NCBI GenBank assembly: GCA_947034885.2
Contig: OX344753.2
Coordinates: 20,832,001 to 20,896,000 of the forward strand
Origin: Thuidium tamariscinum
Lineage: Eukaryota > Streptophyta > Bryopsida > Hypnales > Thuidiaceae
Direction of reading: 5' to 3'
Length of the DNA: 64,000 nucleotides
Below are positions 54,887 through 64,000 of the stretch, piece after piece. The stretch's first letter is position 1. Each line of letters starts with the position of its first letter. A program made the translations under genes and the position numbers. The notes beneath the pieces were generated by a model that worked only from the letters and a program-made list of their open reading frames with translations, ran no database searches and was not told where the DNA came from.

Positions 54887-57800
54887 ATGGATAACCAAGC
54901 TTCTTCATCAGCAACAAGGCTTCATGAAGGTACTTATCCTACCATTTAAAGCCATTTTTCTATTTAATTTGCACTACTAGTTCTACTTTCACAAATATAT
55001 AATTTTGTGTATTCATTTTTTTAAAGAACATGTGAGTACCATCCATTGTCAAGGAATTAATAGTAATGATTGTTGGTACATGAATGCCACTACCTGTAGA
55101 TATACTACAATGTTGATATGATATTCTTCTTCTTGAAATCTAAAGAATATCAACACAATGTAATGAATGTGTGTAGATGGCACTACAAGTCTTGAGAGGG
55201 AGTTGGATATCTACTCAAAACTTTTGGTGGCTTGTAATCAACGTGTGCAAATGATACATGCACCAATGTTCAACAACGAGCAATGTCAATATCTTCTTGA
55301 TAAACTCAATGAGATCATTGAAAGTTCAAGTGAATTTATGAAGACATCAAGTGAGGCACTCCTTGGATCATGTGCACCTCTAGAATTGGAAAAACATCTC
55401 TTCAGCTTCAAGCTACTCCTTGTATTGGCTACTGAAATTGAAAGATTTATTGAAGGGTGTAGCCAAGATGCATGGGTACCAATCGCAATGACATTGACAA
55501 ATGTCTTGGAGTTTGTTTCATCCATGGCATTTCATTTGGAGTTGTGTCAAGTTGCCTTGTCTCAAAAAAGTGAAGGGTCTAGAGGTCTAACCTTGGATCA
55601 AGTAGTAGACAAGAGCAAGGAGGTCTATGACATTGTCAAAACAAAGGCTTCTATGGACAAAGAAGCTCTTTTGAAGAAAATTTCATTGGCTTTGCCTTCG
55701 TTGCATGGAGATGAGAGGGATTTGGCAAGTTATTTGCTTCAAAGACTTTTGAGGGTTGCCCCAAGTCCAAACATTCCTTTACCAGAATCAAAATGGGATG
55801 TATCTCAATATTTGGCTTTTTGGAGAGGTACTTCTCAAAAGGTCAAAGAAGGGGTGTCTCTTGGAAGAGGGGCTTCAGCTACTGTATACAAAGCCATGTG
55901 GTTGGGAATGGAAGTTGCATTGAAGGTTTTTTATGGAACAAATAACCCGGAGTTCAAAAAAGAAGTTGATATCCTTATAGGATTGTACCATCCCAACATT
56001 ACATCCATGTTTTGTTACGCACAAGAGAGGCAAAAGTGTTCAATTTTCATGGAGTTGATGGATGGAGACCTCCATAGATTGATGGAAAAGAAGCTCGAAG
56101 TGAATCATGATTCTCCCCCTTTCAATATTTGGGAAGCAATTGACTTGATGCACCAAATAGCAGAAGGGGGAAAGTACCTTCATGAGCGAGGAATTGTGCA
56201 TAGGGACTTGAAGTCCATGAACATTCTTGTTAAAAGTGTGAAGACTCCATGGATGGATTTGGAATATATTCAAGCGAAGGTGGCGGACTTTAATGTATCC
56301 AAATTCAAGAAAAACAACATCACAAACACAACGCTTACACCGAATGTTGGAAGTAGCAATTGGATGGCACCTGAGATAATTCGACTGCAAAGTACAAGCA
56401 ATGAAATGAATGTTGGAACAAGCAATCAATCACTACCAAAGCATCCTTACAAATGTGATATTTACAGCTTTGCAATGGTGTGCTATGAAATATTGACTGG
56501 AAAATTGCCTTTTGGAGACATTGACAATCCAAAGAAGATGAAGGTAATGATATTGGACGGTGCTCGTCCCAAATTACCCACTCAATGTCCTTCTCAGCTA
56601 AGAGCTTTGATTGAAAAATGTTGGAATCCTGAGCCAAAAAGTCGTCCAACTTTTGATGACATTTGTCAAGAGTTGAAATATGTGAAGTATGTACTTATGA
56701 CAGGTTAGTATATGGACTTCCAAGGCTTTGAATTTCTCAATGTATGATATGTAGATATGTGGTTATAGTTTTTATTGTTGCTAACATGAAAGCTTGATAT
56801 CTATATTAAGTGCTATTAAAACTTTAATGTTTATAATTTGAATGTAGCATATTGTCATGTATGATAGTATTGTTTGTTGTTTAATGACATAGAAAATTGT
56901 CATATATAACACTGCAATTTTAAGTCCAAATGGTTATGTCTTTTGGGAGCTTTGTAGAATGAAACCATTGGGAAATCTTGAAAATAACTTCAATACTATG
57001 GAAATTGCAGATATCTCTTCCGCATCCAAGGTATGTTTGCATCTCACTAACAAAAAATTTAAGATTCTATAGAAATTGTTTGTACATTTCAAAAATTATA
57101 CAGGGTTTTTTTTGTACTTTGATTAAAAAAAATAATGCTCTTCATGTACTTTAGATTTGGATACAAATTCTTGCTAAATAAATCATAGGTGCACCATTGA
57201 ACTTAATACTTTTGTTTAGAAAATTATTATTATATAGTTTTTAATTAAAATTGTAGATTCAAGATTCTTTCCAAAAACAATGAGTAGAAAATGGTTTTGA
57301 CTATACATTGTAGATTAAAGATAATGGATTGGAGGACTTTCACAATATTGTTCAAAGATTGTTACAATTGAGGTTACTACTTTGAGGAATTGTGGGTAAT
57401 TCAAAAAGAATGATGGCTAATCTCTAGAAAATATATAGATTTATTGATGACTTGAGTAAGGGTGATGGATTTCAACCTAATGGTGCTTTGACATTGTAGA
57501 CTTACAAGGATGTGAATCCAATGATGAGCATGTACGCGGATGCGTCGGAGAATTTTGATGAGACAATTCAGATTGAGCCTAATGATGCTACAATATTGCA
57601 GCAACGTGTCACAATCAAGAGCACTGTGAAAAAATATGCAAATGCATTAGAGGACTTGAACAGGGCTATTGAACTTGAGCCCAATGATGTTGCGACATTG
57701 AAGATTCGTGGGCAAGCTAAGATGTTGATGGGCGAGTATGCAGATGCATTGGAGGACTTGAACAAGGCTAATGAATTTGAGCCTAATAATGCTATTACAC

Positions 57801-58249
57801 TAATGAGACTTGCAGCAGTCAAGTATGCAATGAAGATGCTTAGAGATGCATTGGAGGATTTGAACAAAGCCAATGAACTTGAACCCAACAATGTTGCAAT
57901 ATTAAAGATTCGTGGGGCAGTTAAGGATTCAATGGGTGAATATGTGGATGCACTAGAGGACTTGAATAAGGCTCATGAATTTGAGCCTAATGATGCTATA
58001 ATATTGCAACAACGTGGCAGAATCAAGAGCATAGTTGAAAAACATGCAGATGCACTAGAGGACTTGAACAAGGCTATCGAACTTGAGCCCAATGATATTG
58101 TAACATTGAAGATTCGTGCACAAGTTAATATGTTGATGGGTGAATATGTGGATGTACTAGAGGACTTGAATAAGGCTCATGAACTTGAGCCTAATGATGC
58201 TACAATATTAAGGTGGCGTGGAGAAGTTGTGCTGAAAATGTTAGATTAA
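54887..58249 (+). CDS. TKL-type protein kinase with C-terminal TPR array
   Basis: Exons 54887-54929, 55177-56703, 57011-57030 and 57500-58249 keep frame; 779 residues. Residues about 15-210 are predicted helical and could be a four-helix-bundle regulatory domain. The kinase domain (about 240-520) has P-loop GRGASATV (244-251), VALK lysine 264, HRDLKSMN (356-363), a DFG site that reads DFN (385-387), and APE (412-414). Catalytic Asp, Asn and metal-binding Asp are kept, so activity is possible despite Gly to Asn. About seven TPR units of 34 residues follow (ALEDLNKA-ELEPN). The TAA at 58247 interrupts the array: two more TPR units stay in frame to 58438. In plants such helical-kinase proteins include immune and cell-death regulators; a role here is inference. 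The 20-base exon 3 is supported by splice sites and phase only. Confidence 0.85.
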
Positions 58250-58438
58250 TATGAAGATGCATTGGAAGACTTCAATAAAGTTGTTGAACTTGAGCCCAAT
58301 TATGTTGTGACATTAAAGATGCATGTGGAAGGCAAAAAAGTGGTGGGCAAGTATATAGATGCATTAGAAGACTTGAAGAAGGCTATTAAACTTGAGTCCG
58401 ATTATGATTTGACATTGAGAAACTACCATGAAGTTTAA
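57512..58438 (+). repeat. 102-bp coding tandem repeats (TPR units)
   Basis: Nine units of 102 bases encode TPRs; GAGGACTTGAA(C/T)A(A/G)GGCT and CTTGAGCC(C/T)AATGATG recur at that spacing. Alternate units resemble each other more (MGEY type and LQQR/KST type), suggesting spread by duplication of 204-base pairs. The last two lie beyond the stop codon. Confidence 0.85.
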
Positions 58439-58715
58439 AGATTGATTATCCGAACTTGAAGTTGAAGAGCTAAACTAGGCAAATAAGTAGAAACTATTAT
58501 TTTGTTAATAGAATGTTGGGAAAGTGAAAAGAATGATTAAGAAGTTTTAAGAGCTATTAGAGTATTTGAACAAGGCTAATAAACTCCAGCCAATGATGCT
58601 TTCACTTTAAGGGGTTTCAAAGATTATTAAGAATGTTTGGCAAGTATTCATATGTTTATATACTATAGAAGACAATGGCAAGGCTTATGATCTTGAGTAT
58701 AATGATGCTTTTATT
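58250..58715 (+). pseudogene. Decaying tail of the TPR array
   Basis: 58250-58438 still encodes two TPR-like units in the kinase gene frame (YEDALEDFNKVVELEPN, YIDALEDLKKAIKLE). Further out, worn units at about 58545-58610 (YLNKANKLQP) and 58655-58715 (KAYDLEYNDAF) have lost frame. The array was once longer. Confidence 0.6.
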
Positions 58716-58805
58716 TTATCAAGTATTCATTGTTTACTTTTTGGTTCATATAGTTAATTGTAAATGATTGTTTATTGAATTGTGCTTGAAATTGGACATG
58801 ATGTT

Positions 58806-59887
58806 GGGTGATTGCAAGAAAGAATGGTCCTATTTGACATCACAATTTAAATGCTAGAGTTGTTATTAGCTATAACTTTTAGAGCATGAAGCTAATTGAC
58901 TTCAAATTCTTATCGAAGATGACCAATTTGATAGTAATGAGATTCTTTATTTTTTGAAAATATCCATAAAAACATTTTCTAACTAAATTTCAATTTGGCT
59001 AATTTATCAGACTCTAGGGTCTAGGGTTTTTTAGTATTGTAGATCACCTTAAATTTATGATGTAGACTTTAACATAAGAGAATTTTTGGGCCCCCAGAAG
59101 ACTGTTTCAGGGGTGTTCCCCGAAATTGTTTCCACTGCTGCAGACCAGCCCCTTGTTGGTCTGAATTTTTGAATTTTGAAAAAAAAAATTAAATTTTTTT
59201 TCCCAAAAACTTCAAAATGTACTAAAGAGAAAAAAAAATGATTTAAAAAAATAATTTTTTTTTCAAAAAAATATTTAATAAATATTTAATAATTAATTAA
59301 AATTAATCAAAATTTAGTATTTTTTGACATGGCAGTCGCTTGACCACATCAGCATCGCATTCCTAGAGTTCCCAATGCGTTCCCAGCATTTGGGAACTCA
59401 CAATCTTGTACAACAACTGAAAATCTTCTTATGATTTGTGTAGGCTATTCCTACACTAGATATGCATGTGCCTACCAAAAAGATATTAAAAAAGCATTAT
59501 TTTATATTTTCTACGTTTATGCAAACAAGGCTTTTTGCAAGTGCTATTTTGAACTTTGGAAATGGTTTCAAGATCATTCTTTTGGTGAAATCTCTTTTCC
59601 ATGAAGTCTTACACAATTGACAATTATTAGATTCTTTTAAAAAAATTCCCTATTTTTTACTAATCAAAACACCAAAGTACCAATTTTCATGAAATTTTAC
59701 ATTTTTCTAGTTCACCTAGTTAGAAAATTTTCCTGTGCTTTTCCTTCTTAGGATACCTTCTTAAAAGAGGTGTATATATGCAAATATTTTTCAAAAATTG
59801 TTTTTCTAATTTTAAAGTACTCCCTAAAAAATTATGAATATTGTAGAAAACATTACAAAAACCAATTGGTCTTTCTTGCAATGACCC
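58806..59887. mobile_element. TIR element family C, copy 3, with nested MITE
   Basis: Left GGGTGATTGCAAGAAAG, right complement GGGTCATTGCAAGAAAGACC. Length is 1082 bases, or about 721 without the family B MITE at 59073-59433, in line with the other C copies (744 and 760). Non-coding. Confidence 0.75.
59073..59433. mobile_element. MITE family B nested in family C
   Basis: Left CATAAGAGAATTTTTGGGC, right complement CATAAGAAGATTTTCAG. Interior blocks GACTGTTTCAGGGGTGTTCCC and GGCAGTCGCTTGACCACATC are shared with 30670-30938 and, inverted, with 31591-31901. The centre is A/T-only. Confidence 0.75.
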
Positions 59888-61130
59888 TATCATTTAAAAA
59901 ATCAAGCATTGCTATTAATATTTAGTTGATAGATTTTTGTCAATTGTTAAGTGATTGACTTAAATAATTAATGTTTTTGTATGAGTCTGATATTTTATCA
60001 TTTGATATTGAAAAACTTAATGTATTGTATGAAAAGATTCATATTTAATTATGGTATAGGAATTCACAATGAAATATTCAATAATTTGCTTTCAATATTT
60101 TTGTACTTTTTAGAAGTGTAGATGTTCAACTATTCAAACATAATAACAATATTTTGTTGATACTATTGTTTCTATATATCTTGATGGTGGTTTTAATGTT
60201 GAAGTACCTTATATATAATGGTGATACAAATTTAATTTAGAATTGGATAGTTTCCCTTACATATAATTTAAAGTTGTCATGTTTGATAAAAAATCAAGTC
60301 AGGCTGGGTGTCATATTGGACTTTTGACATTGCATGTTGTATTAAACTAGTATCAAATTTGTATAATATTTTTGTTGAATAGATTTTAGGTTTTTGAATT
60401 TTTTTTAATCCTATGGTTGTATGTTGTTGGCTATCAATAGTATGTAAAAAGTCTCAAGACAAGAAACTATAAGTGGGTGAAAGGAAAACCATGGGGTGGG
60501 CATGTGCAAGAAGTGAAAGGTTGCTTGTAGGTAGATGAATGCAAGTGGGCAAAGTAATGAATGTTTATAATTGAAGAAAAGGTTGTAGGTGTATCAAATG
60601 GGCACTTATAGGCGAGCTAAGGAATGAATGCATGTAGGTGAAGGGGCCTATAGGTGGATGAAAGACAACTATAGGAAGAAATAAATCCAATCTCCTTCAC
60701 AAAGGCAAAAATTGCAAAAATTAGGTGAAAACATGATAAGGATGAACCTTTGCAAATTGTTAATAATTTAAAAGAAATATTTACTTTAATCTTTGTTATT
60801 TATTTATTTATTTATTTAAATATCAAAGTGACAAATAATACATGATTTATTTACAAAGAATTTTTTTTAATTGCAAAATAAGAAAGATGGAAGTCCTTCT
60901 TGAAATCTTTATTTATTATTTATTATTTTTAAAGTCAGCATGACAAATAAATATGCCATATTCTACTATTTTTGGACTTTAGGGTTAAATTTGGACTTTG
61001 TCATGTTACTAACAAAAGATTTTTTTGATATAGTTAGGGTTTTAGAGACGACAATGCCTTTGAAAGTAGAAAGAAGAATATTGAATAGAGCATGTTCATA
61101 TACAAAAAGATGCCAAGAAAACATTTGAAT
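59888..61130. other. AT-rich spacer
   Basis: No gene is seen. A purine-rich stretch at 60470-60690 has loosely repeated TAGGTG-GAATGAATG motifs, and there is a (TTTA)n run at 60799-60820. Confidence 0.4.
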
Positions 61131-61360
61131 TAGAGAAGAGTACCCATACTTTGTTGATTTGTATGTAGTAATTGAGATGAATCATCAAGAGATTTCCCAA
61201 TGTAAGGGAATAGTACAAACTAGAGATTCTTGGGGTTGCAAGATCTAGAGAAGTACATCCATACTTTATTGATTTGTTTGTAGTAATTAGATGAATTATT
61301 AGAAGATTTCCCAATATAAAGAAATAGCACAAAATGGAGATTTCTAAAATTGCATTAAAC
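61131..61360. repeat. 115-bp tandem duplication
   Basis: Units 61131-61245 and 61246-61360 share AGAGAAG-TAC-CATACTTT-TTGATTTG and GATTTCCCAAT. A worn third piece is at 61455-61540 (GAATCATTGGGAGATTC, AAGGGAACACTACAAAATTG). Confidence 0.75.
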
Positions 61361-61598
61361 CAAGGATTGGAGATAATTTCAACTTAAATAATTCTAATTA
61401 GTATTGTTGACCCTATTGGATTTGCCCTCAAGCATACTACTTTTATTTGTATACAATAAGGAACATGAATCATTGGGAGATTCTTTTATGTAAGGGAACA
61501 CTACAAAATTGGAATTCTTAGGGTTGTCCTAAACCAATGAACTAAGGATTATTTCAACTCACATAATTGTAAGTATTACTTTTGGCTTGATTGAATTG

Positions 61599-61925
61599 AG
61601 GTGATTGCAAAAAACACTTGTACTATTTTACATCATACAATGTATACTGATCTATTTTTTGCCAATAACTTTTGTATTTTGGCTCTAAATGACTCAAGAT
61701 TCATTGGGAAGGTACTCATGACTATTACATACTTTGCCTAATTTTTTGTAATTTTAAAAAATAGTTAATTATTCAAAATTAGAGTCCAATTTAGATCTTC
61801 TCAATTGGCAATATACATACCTAGGATACATGTAAGGGATGATGTAGATCTTGTCAAATTGCTATGTCCTTACTATGTAGGAGTGAAAATGACTACTAGG
61901 GGGGAAATCTATTGGGAAAATCTAT
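61599..61925. mobile_element. Family C element, truncated
   Basis: The left end GAGGTGATTGCAAAAAACACTTGTACTATTTT matches family C, and the interior follows copy 52245-53004 for about 320 bases (TTTTGCCAATAACTTTTGTA, GGATGATGTAGAT, ACTACTAGG). No right terminus was found. Confidence 0.5.
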
Positions 61926-62378
61926 TGAAAATCTAGTGAGTAAAATTCCACAAACTACTATAAGATGGCAAGTGAAGAAGGATTGGAAAACCTCTACAAT
62001 AAAGTTAAAGATGAACCCCAAAATGAGGTAAGTCACTAACAACTCTAATTGATATTAATTTTTAAAATTAGTCTTTAAAATCATAGTGTTTAAATTAGAA
62101 GTCCAAACTAGAAGTCCAAGTCAGAGTAACCAAATACGAGTGAAAGTATGCTATACTTAAGCCATTTTAACAAAATCTTCCTCTACAATTATAAAGTCAA
62201 AATATAAAATAGTATTTCATATACTTTTTTGTAATTGATCTTTATTCTTGTTAAGGAATTGTCAAGGAATTTTTAATTATGAGGTAACAATTATGCTAAT
62301 TACAATGTGTGAAACTACAAAATCTACCCAACTAATTGAAATGGAATGTCTATGATAAAATGGTCAAGTTGCCATATT

Positions 62379-62619
62379 CACTACAAAAAATGACAATTTC
62401 TTAATCTTTAAGTTGACAGATTTTATATGACATCGAATATAGCAACCCATGTTTTCATGTTAGCAATGACATTCAATGTAACATCTTTATGTTACATTGG
62501 ACATCATTGCTAACATGAAAATAGTCATGGATTTTAATATTTGACATCACCTAAAATGTGTCAACTTAAAGATCAATTGCTATATTAAATGTCACCTAAA
62601 ACATGGTTTTCTTATAGTG
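62379..62619. mobile_element. CACTA-type foldback MITE (241 bp)
   Basis: Ends CACTACAAAAAATGACAA and the complement CACTATAAGAAAACCATG, flanked by ATT on both sides (62376-62378 and 62620-62622). Most of the element is an imperfect hairpin: TCATGTTAGCAATGA near the centre is mirrored by TCATTGCTAACATGA, and TAAGTTGACA by TGTCAACTTA. Confidence 0.8.
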
Positions 62620-62786
62620 ATTTAAATGATTCAATCAATTATTAATTGTATATATTAATAAGGTTGACTACCTTCATCAATGATGCATAGAACTTCTATT
62701 GGTTTGGAGCATTTGAAAGTTGAATTTGAACACACCACATGTCCTTTAAATTATTTATTTACTTGGTAGAGATTCAATCTAAGCTA

Positions 62787-63722
62787 CTTAACCCCGAAAG
62801 GACCAAGGCAATTTTCCTATCAAAAAACAATTTCAACTATCATTTCTATTACAAAAAATAAACAACTTTAAACTTTTTTTTTTTCATATCTAATTATAAG
62901 ATCTTATACTAAACTTGTATATGAATGTATGGAAGAAATTTTAAAAAACTTTGACCTTGTAGATTGTAAGATATTTATAGTCAAATTAAAGAAAATAAGT
63001 TTTTTTGTACCTTGCTTGACAAGATTTTTGGACTTTGAATCTCTTAAATTTTAAATTTTACACTATTGATTTTAATTTTCTGATTATTTTTGCTAAAGAA
63101 TTAATTCAAGTTGAAAATCTTTAAAAAGAATTCAAGAAAAAAAAAACTTTATTTTTCCCTTATCAAAAATTTATCAATAAGTAGAAGTTGATTCAAGATT
63201 GAAGAAAAAACTAAACTATTAATAGCTTTAAGATTGAATTGAATTGCAATAATTGCAGTAGTGAGGATGTTCTAGCAAACAAACATAATCTTATCTTACA
63301 ATTTTTTTGAAAGATTCTAGGAAATTTCATTCAAAATGAGTTCAAAAGATTATTTTTTCAAGAAGATGCTTAGATTGTCTGAAAAACTAAGATTGTCTAT
63401 AACTTTTTCAATATGAGTCCAAATAGAATGTATCAAAGATTCACATGTAGATAAAAATACAATCTCTGAAGATTAAAAATATGAAAATTTTATTTTGACT
63501 TTTTGTGACTTTTTTGGTATTGCTTGCAAATCTTCATTTCTGTGCCATAACTTTTGCTTTTGGACACCAATTCAAATAAAATTTATAAATCCAAATGCTC
63601 CTACAATGCTACATTGCCTAGTGCCTACACATCTCAAAGAAATTTCAAAATTTTTTACTTCAAATTGAGACTAAAGACCATTTGTCCTTCAAATTGAGAC
63701 AAATGGTCCTTTAGGGATTAAG
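62787..63722. mobile_element. TIR element family G, copy 2 (936 bp)
   Basis: Left CTTAACCCCGAAAGGACCAAG, right complement CTTAATCCCTAAAGGACCATT. The length matches 46745-47690. The interior is AT-rich and non-coding; near the right end ATTTGTCC and GACAAATGG form a small hairpin. Confidence 0.6.
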
Positions 63723-64000
63723 CGACAGATTTTGTTGCAATTTTTTCAAATTTTAGGATAAAATTTTGAATGAAATGATATACTATTTGAAACACTTAGT
63801 AATCGGATTTTTAAACATGTCTAAACTATTGCTTGCATAGAAGAACCAAATTAAATGAATTCATTGTCATTCAATCTATCCTACATTATTAGAATGACCT
63901 ACTCATTACTATATATATTTCATAAATTTGCAATTCATTCCCCAAATAAGAATGTTAGGATTTAGAGAACAATTTTCCTATTGAACAAACACATTGGAGA

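Noticed and set aside
1-64000. CRISPR arrays, bacterial operons, organelle inserts, LTR or LINE elements
   Set aside because: No regular spacer arrays, reverse transcriptase or integrase motifs, or organelle genes were recognised anywhere in the window.

Overview
This is a plant nuclear window. Genes with many short exons and GT-AG introns sit in very AT-rich spacers, with a cytosolic-type tRNA gene and plant-type housekeeping genes. A Cav alpha2delta-like VWA/Cache gene, a kinase-TPR gene and a compact gene density of about one gene per 8-10 kb suggest a non-seed land plant, most likely a bryophyte. That lineage call is inference; no marker here proves it. I recognised no LTR element, reverse transcriptase or transposase gene.

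Layout. 687-4670 (+): 3' part of an alpha2delta-like membrane protein. 7074-7146 (-): tRNA-Ala(UGC). 7882-16507 (-): complete 17-exon MTR4 RNA helicase, 1017 residues. 16862-21329: DNA element with terminal inverted repeats of about 480 bp. 21861-24247 (-): four-exon Golgi-type glycosyltransferase, 572 residues. 24760-25017 (-): doubtful small gene. 26093-28050 (-): ribosomal protein eL13 with a leader intron. 28818-38961: densely nested DNA transposons. 40500-44644 (+): membrane-anchored ascorbate peroxidase, 300 residues, with an upstream overlapping reading frame. 46745-53004: mosaic of TIR elements plus an orphan gene fragment near 50425-50765. 54887-58249 (+): TKL kinase-TPR protein, 779 residues, shortened by an in-frame stop. 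58806-63722: more TIR elements.

The most striking system is a CACTA transposon at 31979-38770, with matching CACTAC... ends and a GTA target duplication. It carries decayed pieces of three unrelated host genes, all in the + orientation: UBA2 (SUMO E1), SDHAF2 (SDH flavinylation factor) and CTR9 (PAF1 complex). The UBA2 piece keeps its introns, so it was copied from genomic DNA. A second CACTA element (33115-36118, GAC target duplication) sits inside it and itself holds a long foldback, a minisatellite and a tRNA-derived SINE-like unit. The outer element split an older MITE whose two halves still carry matching inverted ends. Several further TIR families recur (called A, B, C, D, G and H here), some nested in each other.

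The host genes act in separate basic processes: nuclear RNA surveillance, translation, peroxide removal, glycosylation and signalling. I see no operon-like link between them. Several gene ends and introns are made of local tandem duplications: the glycosyltransferase stop codon and a splice donor, the APX leader, the alpha2delta tail and the TPR array.
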